A stretch of 22,263 bases of DNA, taken from NCBI GenBank assembly GCA_947447845.1, contig CANFNO010000004.1, positions 1-22,263 on the forward strand, given 5' to 3'. A program made the translations under genes and the position numbers. Source of the stretch: Burkholderiales bacterium (GTDB lineage: Bacteria; Pseudomonadota; Gammaproteobacteria; Burkholderiales; Burkholderiaceae). Below, one piece after another: positions 8,524 through 18,579 of this stretch. The first letter of the stretch is position 1; each line of letters begins with the position of its first letter. The notes under the pieces were generated by a model. It ran no database searches, was not told the origin of the DNA, and was given only the letters and a program-made list of their open reading frames with translations.

Positions 8524-9861
8524 ATGAAACCCGTAATCGCGCTGGTCGGCCGACCCAATGTCGGTAAGTCGACCCTCTTCAATCGCCTGACGAAAACCCG
8601 GGACGCCATCGTGGCCGACTATGCGGGTCTAACCCGCGACCGCCACTATGGAACCGGTGTACAGGGCAAACATGAGTACATCGTGATCGATACGGGCGGC
8701 TTCGAGCCCGATGCCGCCTCAGGCATATACAAGGAAATGGCCAAGCAGACACGGCAGGCTGTGGCGGAGGCTGATGTGGTCGTGTTTGTGGTCGATGCCC
8801 GAGCCGGTGTATCTTCACATGACCACGACATTGCAAAGTATTTGCGCAAACTCAGCAAGCCTTGCCTTCTCGTGGCCAATAAGGCCGAGGGCATGACCAC
8901 GGGTGTTCAACTCGGAGAGTTCTTTGAGTTGGGCCTAGGCGAGGTGGTTCCGGTGTCCGCAGCCCATGGGCAGGGCATTCGCACTTTGGTGGAGTTGGCA
9001 CTCGAGCCTATGCACCTTAGCGATGACGATGCACCTGAGGCCGAGCAAGATCCGTCGGTTATCAAATTGGCTGTCGCTGGGCGACCGAATGTCGGCAAGT
9101 CCACTCTGATCAATACCTGGCTGGGTGAAGAACGTTTGGTTGCTTTTGACTTGCCTGGCACCACGCGCGACGCGATCTCTGTCCCATTTGAACGTGATGG
9201 TCAGCGTTTCGAATTGGTGGATACCGCTGGTTTGCGTCGCAAGGGCAAGGTGTTTGAGGCCATCGAGAAGTTCTCGGTCGTCAAGACGTTGCAGGCTATT
9301 GAGTCTGCCAGCGTAGCCTTGCTTTTGATCGATGCAACCCAAGGTGTGACAGATCAGGATGCCCACATCGCGGGCTATATTTTGGAATCTGGTCGCGCCG
9401 TTGTCATTGCCGTAAATAAGTGGGATGCAGTCGACGAATATCAGCGCGAACTCGTCAAGCGTTCACTGGAGACCCGTATGGGTTTTCTTAAGTTCGCAAC
9501 AGTGCATTTCATCTCCGCTCAGAAGCGTCAGGGCCTGGGTCCTTTATGGGATTCCATTGCACAGGCGCATCGTTCGGCCAACTGCAAAATGCCAACGCCA
9601 GTATTGACGCGCCTGCTTCTGGAAGCGGTTCAGTTCCAAACGCCCAAGAAAACCGGCATGTACCGGCCCAAGCTGCGTTACGCCCACCAGGGTGGCATGA
9701 ATCCGCCGATCATCATCATTCATGGCAATTCGTTGGAACATGTGACCGAGGCTTACAAGCGCTTTCTTGAGGGTCGATTCCGAAAGGAATTTAACTTGGT
9801 AGGTACGCCATTGCGCATTCAGATGAAGAGCGCATCCAACCCATATGCTGACAAGGAATGA
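8524..9861 (+). CDS. der: Ribosome biogenesis GTPase Der (EngA), tandem G domains
   Basis: Der is an essential GTPase with two G domains that acts in 50S subunit assembly. The 445 residues show G domain 1 (GRPNVGKST at about residue 9, DTGGF, NKAEG in place of the textbook NKxD) and G domain 2 (GRPNVGKST again at about residue 187, [15 protein letters not shown]), then a C-terminal KH-like domain (about 355-440, including [18 protein letters not shown]). Length is close to the family norm. The gene follows bamB after 18 bases, as in E. coli, and has no obvious ribosome binding site. It ends the part of the run that corresponds to the E. coli ndk-der locus. Confidence 0.97.
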   Translation: MKPVIALVGRPNVGKSTLFNRLTKTRDAIVADYAGLTRDRHYGTGVQGKHEYIVIDTGGFEPDAASGIYKEMAKQTRQAVAEADVVVFVVDARAGVSSHDHDIAKYLRKLSKPCLLVANKAEGMTTGVQLGEFFELGLGEVVPVSAAHGQGIRTLVELALEPMHLSDDDAPEAEQDPSVIKLAVAGRPNVGKSTLINTWLGEERLVAFDLPGTTRDAISVPFERDGQRFELVDTAGLRRKGKVFEAIEKFSVVKTLQAIESASVALLLIDATQGVTDQDAHIAGYILESGRAVVIAVNKWDAVDEYQRELVKRSLETRMGFLKFATVHFISAQKRQGLGPLWDSIAQAHRSANCKMPTPVLTRLLLEAVQFQTPKKTGMYRPKLRYAHQGGMNPPIIIIHGNSLEHVTEAYKRFLEGRFRKEFNLVGTPLRIQMKSASNPYADKE

Positions 9862-9895
9862 ACAAGGGCTTCTTTACTGTTAATTTGCTGCGTCG

Positions 9896-9926
9896 TTTCA
9901 GTCTGGCTCAGTAAATGTGCTATCGT
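9896..9926 (+). promoter_or_regulatory. Candidate promoter for hfq
   Basis: The 101-base der-hfq gap is the largest between 749 and 13980. It holds an extended -10 (TG at 9918-9919, C, TATCGT at 9921-9926). The best upstream hexamer is TTTCAG (9896-9901), a poor -35 with a 19-base spacer, so recognition would depend on the extended -10. Transcription would start near 9933. Hfq genes often have their own promoters, which makes the position plausible, but the match is weak. Confidence 0.3.
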
Positions 9927-9962
9927 TAACGCTTATCAATTTTTTCGAACACGGAAAATATC

Positions 9963-10214
9963 GTGAATAATAAAGGCCAACTCTTGCAAGACCCGTTCCT
10001 CAACGCATTGCGTAGGGAACATGTACCGGTATCCATTTATTTGGTAAACGGTATCAAATTGCAAGGTCAAATCGAATCGTTTGATCAATATGTGGTGTTG
10101 TTGCGTAACACGGTGACCCAAATGGTCTACAAGCATGCAATTTCTACCATCGTCCCAGGTCGTGCAGTGGCATTCAGTGCTGGCGGCAGTGAAGAGCAAA
10201 CTCCTGCTGCTTGA
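9963..10214 (+). CDS. hfq: RNA chaperone Hfq (GTG start)
   Basis: Hfq forms a hexameric ring that binds small RNAs and mRNAs and controls their pairing and stability. The 83 residues contain the Sm1 motif ([20 protein letters not shown]) and the Sm2 motif (YKHAIST), with the proximal-face residues QDPFLN near the N-terminus. The C-terminal extension is short (about 15 residues), as in other betaproteobacteria, compared with the 102-residue E. coli protein. The start is GTG at 9963, supported by GGA at 9953-9955 and by the conserved [13 protein letters not shown]-terminus. No in-frame ATG gives this N-terminus. hflX follows in the same frame after two stop codons, as part of the conserved hfq-hflX-hflK-hflC set. 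Confidence 0.97.
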   Translation: MNNKGQLLQDPFLNALRREHVPVSIYLVNGIKLQGQIESFDQYVVLLRNTVTQMVYKHAISTIVPGRAVAFSAGGSEEQTPAA

Positions 10215-10262
10215 CCGGAAGGCAGAGACTGAGGCTGGCGCTACGGCGGCACGGCTCGCACT

Positions 10263-11447
10263 TTGACCGACACTTCACAGAAACAGAAAGCCCTCACAAT
10301 TCTTGTCGGCGTTGATCTTGGATTGCCCAATTTCGATAGCGAACTGGAAGAGTTGGGGTTGTTGGCGCAGACCGCCGGTATGCAACCGGTGGCGCGCGTC
10401 ACATGCAAGCGTCGGGCACCCGATGCTGCGCTGTTTATTGGTTCGGGCAAGGCTGACGAAATCAAATTGCTGGCAGCCCAAGTAGGGGCGACGGAAGTTT
10501 TGTTTGACCAGTCTCTGAGTCCAGGTCAGCAGCGTAATCTTGAGCGGCATTTGGAAATGCCGGTTAACGACCGTACGTTTCTCATTCTTGAAATTTTCGC
10601 TCAGCGTGCACGCAGTCACGAAGGCAAACTGCAGGTCGAACTGGCTCGATTGCAATATTTGAGCACTCGACTGGTGCGTCGTTGGTCGCACTTGGAGCGG
10701 CAGAGCGGCGGTATTGGCATGCGAGGCGGCCCCGGTGAAGCGCAAATTGAACTGGACAGGCGCATGATTGGCGAGACCATTAAGCGAACCAAAGAGCGTC
10801 TGGCGAAGGTCAAGAAGCAGCGCCAGACCCAGAGACGCCAGCGCGAGCGCCGTGATGCTTTCAATATTTCACTAATCGGCTACACCAATGCTGGTAAATC
10901 CACATTGTTCAATGCCCTGGTCAAGGCGCGCGCTTACGCTGCAGATCAGCTATTTGCCACGCTGGACACCACCACCCGCCAACTCTATTTGGGTGAGGCT
11001 GGCCGTTCGGTGTCGCTGTCTGATACGGTTGGCTTTATCCGTGATTTGCCGCACGGACTGGTGGATGCATTTCAAGCCACACTACAAGAGGCAATCGATG
11101 CAGATTTGCTGCTGCACGTGGTCGACGCGTCCAACGAAGGTTATGTGGAGCAAATTGCCCAAGTGCAACGTGTGCTGACTGAAATTGGCGCGCAGGACAT
11201 TCCCCAACTGTTGGTATTCAACAAGATCGATGCTTTGGGCTCTGACCAGCAACCGCTTCGCTTGGTCGATGAGTACGAGATTGAGGGTGTGCAAACGCCT
11301 CGCGTTTTTGTCAGTGCCAAAGGCATGCAAGGGGTGGCAGAGTTACGACAAAAGCTGTCTTCGATTGTGAGTGTGGCGGTGCGCACGGAGCCGATGACGT
11401 CCGATATCCGTTTGGATGACCCTGAAAATGACGGGGCTGCATCGTGA
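10263..11447 (+). CDS. hflX: GTPase HflX (TTG start), ribosome-splitting/rescue factor
   Basis: HflX is a GTPase that binds the 50S subunit and splits stalled ribosomes, notably after heat stress. The 394 residues include the N-terminal HflX domain (LFIGSGKADEIKLLAA, LSPGQQRNLE), the Gly-rich linker (SGGIGMRGGPGEAQIE) before a basic coiled coil, and the G domain (GYTNAGKSTLFN, SDTVGFIRDLPHGLV, NKID). TTG at 10263 is the first possible start: an in-frame TGA lies at 10230-10232, and no ATG or GTG occurs between it and the conserved N-terminal domain. No strong ribosome binding site is visible, so translation is probably modest. The stop overlaps an open hflK frame. Confidence 0.95.
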   Translation: MTDTSQKQKALTILVGVDLGLPNFDSELEELGLLAQTAGMQPVARVTCKRRAPDAALFIGSGKADEIKLLAAQVGATEVLFDQSLSPGQQRNLERHLEMPVNDRTFLILEIFAQRARSHEGKLQVELARLQYLSTRLVRRWSHLERQSGGIGMRGGPGEAQIELDRRMIGETIKRTKERLAKVKKQRQTQRRQRERRDAFNISLIGYTNAGKSTLFNALVKARAYAADQLFATLDTTTRQLYLGEAGRSVSLSDTVGFIRDLPHGLVDAFQATLQEAIDADLLLHVVDASNEGYVEQIAQVQRVLTEIGAQDIPQLLVFNKIDALGSDQQPLRLVDEYEIEGVQTPRVFVSAKGMQGVAELRQKLSSIVSVAVRTEPMTSDIRLDDPENDGAAS

Positions 11448-11485
11448 TTGGGCACAATCGGGGTTCGGCCAATAAAGTTGATGCA

Positions 11486-12856
11486 ATGAAATTTCTATTT
11501 TCCCGGTTTGACTGGAGCCTGCCCGCGCAGAGACTTCAGCGCATGTTTAATTTGAACGATTCCCGCTGGGGCCGCGGAGAAGACAAGTCAGGCGAGCCTG
11601 GCAAGTCTGCTGATACGGCGCCAGACACGGAGCCGCCCAAACTCCCGACACCTGATCGGCGACCAGTATCTGCCAGTTCAGGCCCGCCGGACCTGGATGA
11701 GTTGTGGCGCGATTTCAACCGTAAGCTTGGTGGCCTGTTTGGTGGTAAGCAATCAGGCGGTCAGGGCGGCGGAAACGGTAGTTCTGGCGGTGGTTTCCAA
11801 CCAGATATGAAGAACGCCGGTGTCGGTATTGGCTTGATACTGGGCGTGCTGTTACTAATCTGGCTGGGCACCGGATTTTTCATCGTGCAGGAAGGCCAGC
11901 AAGCGGTAATCACGCAGTTTGGACGCTACAAGTCCACTGTCGGCGCTGGTTTTCAGTGGCGCATGCCATACCCGGTTCAGCGCCACGAGTTGGTATTTGT
12001 GACGCAAATTCGATCGGTCGACATTGGCCGCGACACCGTGCTTAAAGCCACAGGCTTGAAAGAATCGGCAATGCTGACCCAGGACGAGAACATTCTGGAC
12101 ATTAAATTTGCGGTGCAATATCGCTTGAGCGATGCGCGCGCTTTTTTGTTCGAGAGCAAGAATCCGACTGATGCCGTGGTGCAAGCCGCGGAAACTGCCG
12201 TGCGTGAAGTTATCGGGCGCATGAAGATGGACGCAGCCCTGTCAGAAGAGCGCGACCAGATTGCACCCCAGGTCCGCAAGCTGATGCAGGATATTCTGGA
12301 CCGCTACAAGGTCGGTGTGGAGGTCGTGGGTATCAATTTGCAGCAGGGTGGTGTTCGTCCGCCAGAGCAGGTGCAGGCATCTTTTGACGATGTTCTCAAA
12401 GCCGGACAAGAGCGTGAACGTTCCAAAAACGAGGCGCAGGCCTACGCTAACGATGTGATTCCGCGCGCTGTAGGTTCAGCCTCGCGCTTGAAGGAAGAAG
12501 CAGACGCCTACAAGGCCCGTGTCGTTGCCCAAGCGCAAGGCGATGCCCAGCGTTTCCGCTCGGTCTTTGCCGAGTACCAAAAAGCACCCCAAGTAACTCG
12601 GGATCGAATGTACCTGGACACCATGCAACAGATTTATGGCAACGTGACCAAGGTTATCGTGGAGTCGCGCCAAGGCTCAAGTTTGCTGTATTTGCCTCTG
12701 GACAAGATTTTGCAAGCCGGTGCCGGCAATGGTTCTGCTGACGCTGCGCTACCAGCCGGCGCCACCGTGGTGCCTGCACTGCCTGCGGTCAATAACGCTG
12801 CCCCCGACGCCCGGACCCGCGATGCTGCGCGTACCCGTGAACGTGACGTACGCTAG
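11486..12856 (+). CDS. hflK: HflK, FtsH protease modulator (SPFH/prohibitin family)
   Basis: HflK and HflC form a large membrane cage around FtsH that modulates its degradation of membrane proteins. The protein has a cytoplasmic N-terminus with the family's NDxRWGRG motif, an acidic/Pro-rich part, PPDLDELWRDFNRKLGGLFG, and a Gly-rich spacer. One membrane helix follows (about 112-134, GVGIGLILGVLLLIWLG), then the SPFH domain (QAVITQFGRYKSTVGAGFQW) and a helical C-terminal part. The start is uncertain. GTG 11444 overlaps the hflX stop, ATG 11486 gives 456 residues, and ATG 11543 gives the short MFNLND N-terminus. ATG 11486 is a compromise. The stop TAG is part of the AGGAG that serves hflC. Confidence 0.93.
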   Translation: MKFLFSRFDWSLPAQRLQRMFNLNDSRWGRGEDKSGEPGKSADTAPDTEPPKLPTPDRRPVSASSGPPDLDELWRDFNRKLGGLFGGKQSGGQGGGNGSSGGGFQPDMKNAGVGIGLILGVLLLIWLGTGFFIVQEGQQAVITQFGRYKSTVGAGFQWRMPYPVQRHELVFVTQIRSVDIGRDTVLKATGLKESAMLTQDENILDIKFAVQYRLSDARAFLFESKNPTDAVVQAAETAVREVIGRMKMDAALSEERDQIAPQVRKLMQDILDRYKVGVEVVGINLQQGGVRPPEQVQASFDDVLKAGQERERSKNEAQAYANDVIPRAVGSASRLKEEADAYKARVVAQAQGDAQRFRSVFAEYQKAPQVTRDRMYLDTMQQIYGNVTKVIVESRQGSSLLYLPLDKILQAGAGNGSADAALPAGATVVPALPAVNNAAPDARTRDAARTRERDVR

Positions 12857-12865
12857 GAGCACCTG

Positions 12866-13774
12866 ATGAATCGTATAGGACTAATTCTTTCTTCGTTGCT
12901 GGTGCTCATCGTGCTGGCCAGCTCCACCTTGTTTGTGGTTGATCAACGCCAATTTGGTGTGGTTTATGCCTTGGGTCAGATCAAGGAGGTCATCACTGAA
13001 CCCGGTTTGAACATCAAATTGCCGCCCCCGTTCCAGAATGTTTCATACATTGACAAACGCTTGCTGACGCTTGATAGCACAGACTCCGAGCCCATGCTAA
13101 CTGCCGAAAAGCAGCGTGTGGTGATTGATTGGTATGTGCGCTGGCGTATTACCGAGCCAACCGAGTACATCCGCAACGTGGGTTTAAATGAAGGTGCCGG
13201 TGCCAGCCAACTCAACCGCGTGGTGCGCAATGCTTTCCAGGAGGAGATCAACAAGCGCACCGTCAAGGAACTGCTGTCTCTCAAGCGTGAGGCCTTAATG
13301 GCCGACGTGAAAGCAGAGGTATTGGACAAAGTGCGTGGCACCAAGCCCTGGGGCGTGGATGTGGTGGATGTGCGCATTACCCGCGTTGACTACGTAGAAG
13401 CTATTACCGAGTCGGTTTATCGCCGAATGGAAGCCGAACGCAAACGCGTTGCCAACGAATTGCGCTCCACGGGAGCAGCTGAAGGCGAGAAGATTCGGGC
13501 AGATGCCGATCGCCAACGTGAAGTGACGATTGCCAATGCTTACCGCGATGCCCAGAAGATCAAGGGCGAGGGTGATGCAGAGGCTTCGCGCATTTACGGC
13601 GAAGCTTTTGGCAAGGATCCTCAGTTCGCCCAGTTCTACCGCAGTCTGGATGCCTATAAGGCCAGCTTTGCCAACAAGAGCGATGTGATGGTGCTCGACC
13701 CGTCCTCCAGTGAGTTCTTCAAAGTGTTCCGCAATGGCGGCTCGGGTGCTAACAGCATGCCCGCCAAAAAGTAA
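12866..13774 (+). CDS. hflC: HflC, FtsH protease modulator (SPFH/prohibitin family)
   Basis: HflC is the partner of HflK in the membrane complex that surrounds FtsH. The 302 residues start with a membrane segment at about 4-25 (IGLILSSLLVLIVLASSTLF). The SPFH domain follows (VDQRQFGVVYALGQIKEVIT, PGLNIKLPPPFQNV) and a long helical region rich in Glu, Arg and Ala (YRRMEAERKRVANELRSTGA, then EGEKIRADADRQREVTIANA). The ATG has a clear ribosome binding site (AGGAG at 12855-12859), which overlaps the hflK stop, so equal co-expression of HflK and HflC is likely. Length is close to the usual 295-335. Confidence 0.96.
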   Translation: MNRIGLILSSLLVLIVLASSTLFVVDQRQFGVVYALGQIKEVITEPGLNIKLPPPFQNVSYIDKRLLTLDSTDSEPMLTAEKQRVVIDWYVRWRITEPTEYIRNVGLNEGAGASQLNRVVRNAFQEEINKRTVKELLSLKREALMADVKAEVLDKVRGTKPWGVDVVDVRITRVDYVEAITESVYRRMEAERKRVANELRSTGAAEGEKIRADADRQREVTIANAYRDAQKIKGEGDAEASRIYGEAFGKDPQFAQFYRSLDAYKASFANKSDVMVLDPSSSEFFKVFRNGGSGANSMPAKK

Positions 13775-13788
13775 CGACGGGCCTAGTT

Positions 13789-13980
13789 GTGGATAGCGAT
13801 ACCTTGTGGATGGCCCTAGCACTTGTGCTGGTGATTGAGGGCCTGTTTCCTTTTATTTCACCGGCCAACTGGCGCCGAATGTTTGCCCAACTATTGCAGA
13901 TGTCGGATGCGCAGATCCGAATGTTCGCCATGGTCAGCATTTCGGTTGGCTTATTGATGATTTGGTTGCTCGGCTCCTGA
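13789..13980 (+). CDS. DUF2065 (YjeT-like) small inner-membrane protein (GTG start)
   Basis: This 63-residue protein has two membrane segments (about 7-25, WMALALVLVIEGLFPFI, and 45-62, MFAMVSISVGLLMIWLLG) joined by a short loop with NWRRMFAQLLQMSD. This is the DUF2065 pattern of E. coli YjeT, which also lies just downstream of hflC and upstream of purA. Function is unknown; the position suggests a link to the HflKC-FtsH complex, but that is only inference. The start is GTG at 13789, 14 bases after the hflC stop. The stop codon lies inside the -35 region of the hisZ promoter. Confidence 0.88.
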   Translation: MDSDTLWMALALVLVIEGLFPFISPANWRRMFAQLLQMSDAQIRMFAMVSISVGLLMIWLLGS

Positions 13981-14005
13981 AATTCGGGTCGTAGCCCGGT
14001 AAAAT
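13977..14005 (+). promoter_or_regulatory. Sigma-70-type promoter for hisZ-purA
   Basis: A -35 CTGAAA (13977-13982, 4 of 6) and a -10 TAAAAT (14000-14005, 5 of 6) are separated by the ideal 17 bases. Transcription would begin near 14012 and leave a leader of about 22 bases before hisZ. The -35 overlaps the stop codon of the DUF2065 gene, so the promoter has no intergenic room of its own. It is the best promoter match I found in the window. Confidence 0.5.
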
Positions 14006-14033
14006 CGCTGTTTTAACAGCCTTCATCAATTAC

Positions 14034-16581
<2,548 letters not shown>

Positions 16582-16637
16582 GCCGTGGGCGAATCCCAGT
16601 TCTGCAGGCGAACCCCCTATACACAGGAGCAAACACG

Positions 16638-17162
16638 ATGTTGACTGAAGACGGTAAGCACCTCTATGTGAGTTACGACGAGTACCACAACTTGATTGAA
16701 AAACTGGCGATCAAGATTTTTCAGTCTGGTTGGGAGTTCGACACCATCCTGTGCCTGGCACGCGGCGGCATGCGTCCCGGTGACATTTTGTCGCGCGTGT
16801 TTGATAAGCCTTTGGCCATCATGTCAACCAGTTCCTACCGTTCCAATGCAGGTACACAGCAAGAGAATCTGGACATCGCCCACTACATCACCACGCCAAA
16901 AGGCGAGATTGCCGGGCGCGTGTTGTTGGTAGATGACTTGGCTGATTCAGGCGTCACTCTCAACGCCGTGATTCACCAGCTAAAGAACAACTACAAGCCC
17001 ATTACCGAATTGCGCAGCGCCGTGATTTGGACCAAGGCTTTGTCCAAGTTCACGCCGGATTACTCAGTCGAGTTTTTGCACACCAATCCCTGGATACATC
17101 AACCATTTGAAAGCTACGACGCCTTGCGTCCACAGCAACTAATTGAAAAGTGGAGCGTCTAG
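16638..17162 (+). CDS. Purine-type phosphoribosyltransferase (Gpt/Hpt-like)
   Basis: The 174-residue protein is a type I phosphoribosyltransferase. It has the PRPP-binding loop VLLVDDLADSGVTL (about residues 95-108) and an upstream LARGGMRPGDILSRVF segment like the XGPRT/HGPRT group, with a WxxxP-type C-terminus (HTNPWIHQPFES). It probably salvages guanine, xanthine or hypoxanthine with PRPP. The base specificity cannot be read from the sequence, so no symbol is given. The start is well supported by AGGAG at 16625-16629. It follows purA after 56 bases with no obvious terminator, so it probably belongs to the hisZ-purA unit, and it is followed by the repeat element. Confidence 0.88.
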   Translation: MLTEDGKHLYVSYDEYHNLIEKLAIKIFQSGWEFDTILCLARGGMRPGDILSRVFDKPLAIMSTSSYRSNAGTQQENLDIAHYITTPKGEIAGRVLLVDDLADSGVTLNAVIHQLKNNYKPITELRSAVIWTKALSKFTPDYSVEFLHTNPWIHQPFESYDALRPQQLIEKWSV

Positions 17163-17170
17163 AAATATGA

Positions 17171-17249
17171 CCCTCAAGCTCCCCCACTGTGTGTGGGTCG
17201 CGGCCCCCCAAGGGGACGCGTTTCGCCTTGGGGCGGCCCGGCGGCGAAA
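17171..17249. repeat. GC-rich hairpin-forming intergenic repeat (Comamonadaceae REP-like)
   Basis: The gap between the phosphoribosyltransferase and the PLP enzyme holds a GC-rich palindromic block. A first hairpin is CCCAC (17183-17187) with GTGGG (17193-17197). A second, strong one pairs GCCCCCCAAGG (17203-17213) with CCTTGGGGCGGC (17226-17237), with one bulge. I recognise the CTCAAGCTCCCCCACT start and the CCTTGGGGCGGCCCGGCGGCG end from dispersed intergenic repeats in Comamonadaceae genomes; this is memory, not a search result. No second copy is seen in this window. It may also act as a terminator-like or RNA-stabilising hairpin after the purA-phosphoribosyltransferase unit. Confidence 0.65.
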
Positions 17250-17280
17250 CATTGCCCCCACGCTTTGCGCATAAGTAAAT

Positions 17281-18486
17281 ATGTCCCATCCAGTCACCGA
17301 TCTGATTCACCACGCATACGTTCCACCCGTTGGCTTTGAGGCGCCGCAACCCGGTGTCTTCAAGGCATCGACGGTTATTTTTCCTTCTGTGGCCGCCATG
17401 CGCAGTCGGGAATGGAAAGACAAGTCGGCCTATACCTACGGTCTGCACGGCACGCCCACGTCCTATCAGTTGGAAGAGCGTCTGTGCACGCTTGAAGGCG
17501 GCTTGCAGTGCGTGTTGGTGCCCAGTGGTTTGGCTGCGCTAGGACTGGTGGCTCTTTCGGTGCTTAAGGCAGGTGACGAAGTCTTGCTTCCTGACAATGT
17601 TTATGGACCCAACAAAGCATTGGTCGAGGGCGAATTGATGCACTGGGGAATCACCCATCAGTACTACGACCCGATGGACCCGCAAGACCTGGAAGCCCAG
17701 ATTTCGAGCCGGACAAAACTGGTTTGGCTGGAGGCCGCCGGCTCAGTCACTCTGGAATTTCCAGATCTGCTTGCGCTGGTGCAAATTTGCAAGCAGCGCA
17801 AGGTACTGACAGCCCTGGACAATACTTGGGGTGCGGGGCTTGCTTTCAAGCCCTTTGATTTGGTGCCGGACGAATCGCCTGCGCTGGGTGTGGACATTTC
17901 AGCCCACGCACTGACCAAATATCCCAGTGGCGGCGGCGATGTGCTGATGGGTAGCGTCATAACCCGTGACCCCGCGTTGCACTTGCGCATCAAGCTCACC
18001 CACATGCGATTTGGGCTGGGCGTGGGCATGAACGATGTGGAGGCGATATTGCGCGCTCTGCCTAGCATGGCGCTGCGCTACCGGGCCCACGACGAGGTAA
18101 CGCGTGCACTGGCACTGTGGGCCGATACGCAGCCCGAGTTCGTGCAAGTGCTGCATCCATCCTTGCCAGGCTCACCTGGGCATATGCATTGGAAGGCACT
18201 TTGCGTCAACGGAATCGGTGGTGCAGCGGGACTATTCAGCGTGATGCTAGATGAACGTTTCAGTCAGGTTCAGACAGATGCCTTTTGCGATGCACTCAAG
18301 TTGTTCAAGCTGGGTTACAGCTGGGGTGGACCGATGAGCCTGGTCGTGCCTTACGACTTGGCACAAATGCGCACGAGCTGGCCCGCCTATCTGGAAAAAG
18401 GAACCTTGGTGCGTTTTTCAGTCGGGCTTGAAGATGTGCTCGATTTGCAGCAAGACATTAGCCAGGCTCTGCGCGCATTGCGTTAG
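17281..18486 (+). CDS. metC: Cystathionine beta-lyase-type PLP enzyme (Cys/Met metabolism)
   Basis: The 401-residue protein belongs to the fold-type I Cys/Met-metabolism PLP family. Visible features are the N-terminal YTYGLHGTPTSYQLEERL segment, the GGLQCVLVPSGLAALGL cofactor-binding part, the Asp of ALDNTWGAG that contacts the pyridine nitrogen, and the PLP lysine Lys213 in ALTKYPSGGGDVLMGS. MetC cleaves cystathionine to homocysteine, pyruvate and ammonia in methionine synthesis. MetC is preferred over the gamma-synthase/gamma-lyase branch because of the sequence as I recall it (DNTWGAG with KYPSGGGD), but substrate choice in this family is hard to read. The start ATG directly follows the repeat region and has a poor ribosome binding site. 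The gene ends in a possible hairpin. Confidence 0.82.
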   Translation: MSHPVTDLIHHAYVPPVGFEAPQPGVFKASTVIFPSVAAMRSREWKDKSAYTYGLHGTPTSYQLEERLCTLEGGLQCVLVPSGLAALGLVALSVLKAGDEVLLPDNVYGPNKALVEGELMHWGITHQYYDPMDPQDLEAQISSRTKLVWLEAAGSVTLEFPDLLALVQICKQRKVLTALDNTWGAGLAFKPFDLVPDESPALGVDISAHALTKYPSGGGDVLMGSVITRDPALHLRIKLTHMRFGLGVGMNDVEAILRALPSMALRYRAHDEVTRALALWADTQPEFVQVLHPSLPGSPGHMHWKALCVNGIGGAAGLFSVMLDERFSQVQTDAFCDALKLFKLGYSWGGPMSLVVPYDLAQMRTSWPAYLEKGTLVRFSVGLEDVLDLQQDISQALRALR

Positions 18487-18487
18487 T

Positions 18488-18512
18488 CAAGAGCGTGGTT
18501 TCGCCGCGCTTG
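18488..18512 (+). terminator. Possible hairpin terminator after metC
   Basis: One base after the metC stop, CAA (18488-18490) and GCGTGG (18493-18498), separated by a two-base bulge, can pair with CCGCGC (18504-18509) and TTG (18510-18512) around a TTTCG loop. The stem has nine pairs, one of them G-U. No U tract follows, so a classic intrinsic terminator is not supported. It may be a weak terminator or a 3' end stabiliser. Confidence 0.3.
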
Positions 18513-18579
18513 TCAATTCGCTGACGTACTGGTGTTTCCATGAGTAGGCAGAAAGCTTGACACAGGTTAATCTGGGGTC

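Noticed and set aside
10215..10262. Terminator between hfq and hflX
   Set aside because: The 48-base spacer has no convincing stem followed by T residues.
18557..18562. Perfect -35 hexamer TTGACA upstream of the DUF2189 gene
   Set aside because: A -10 at normal spacing would fall on or after the ATG at 18580 and no TATAAT-like sequence is there, so it cannot drive the gene from the start chosen.
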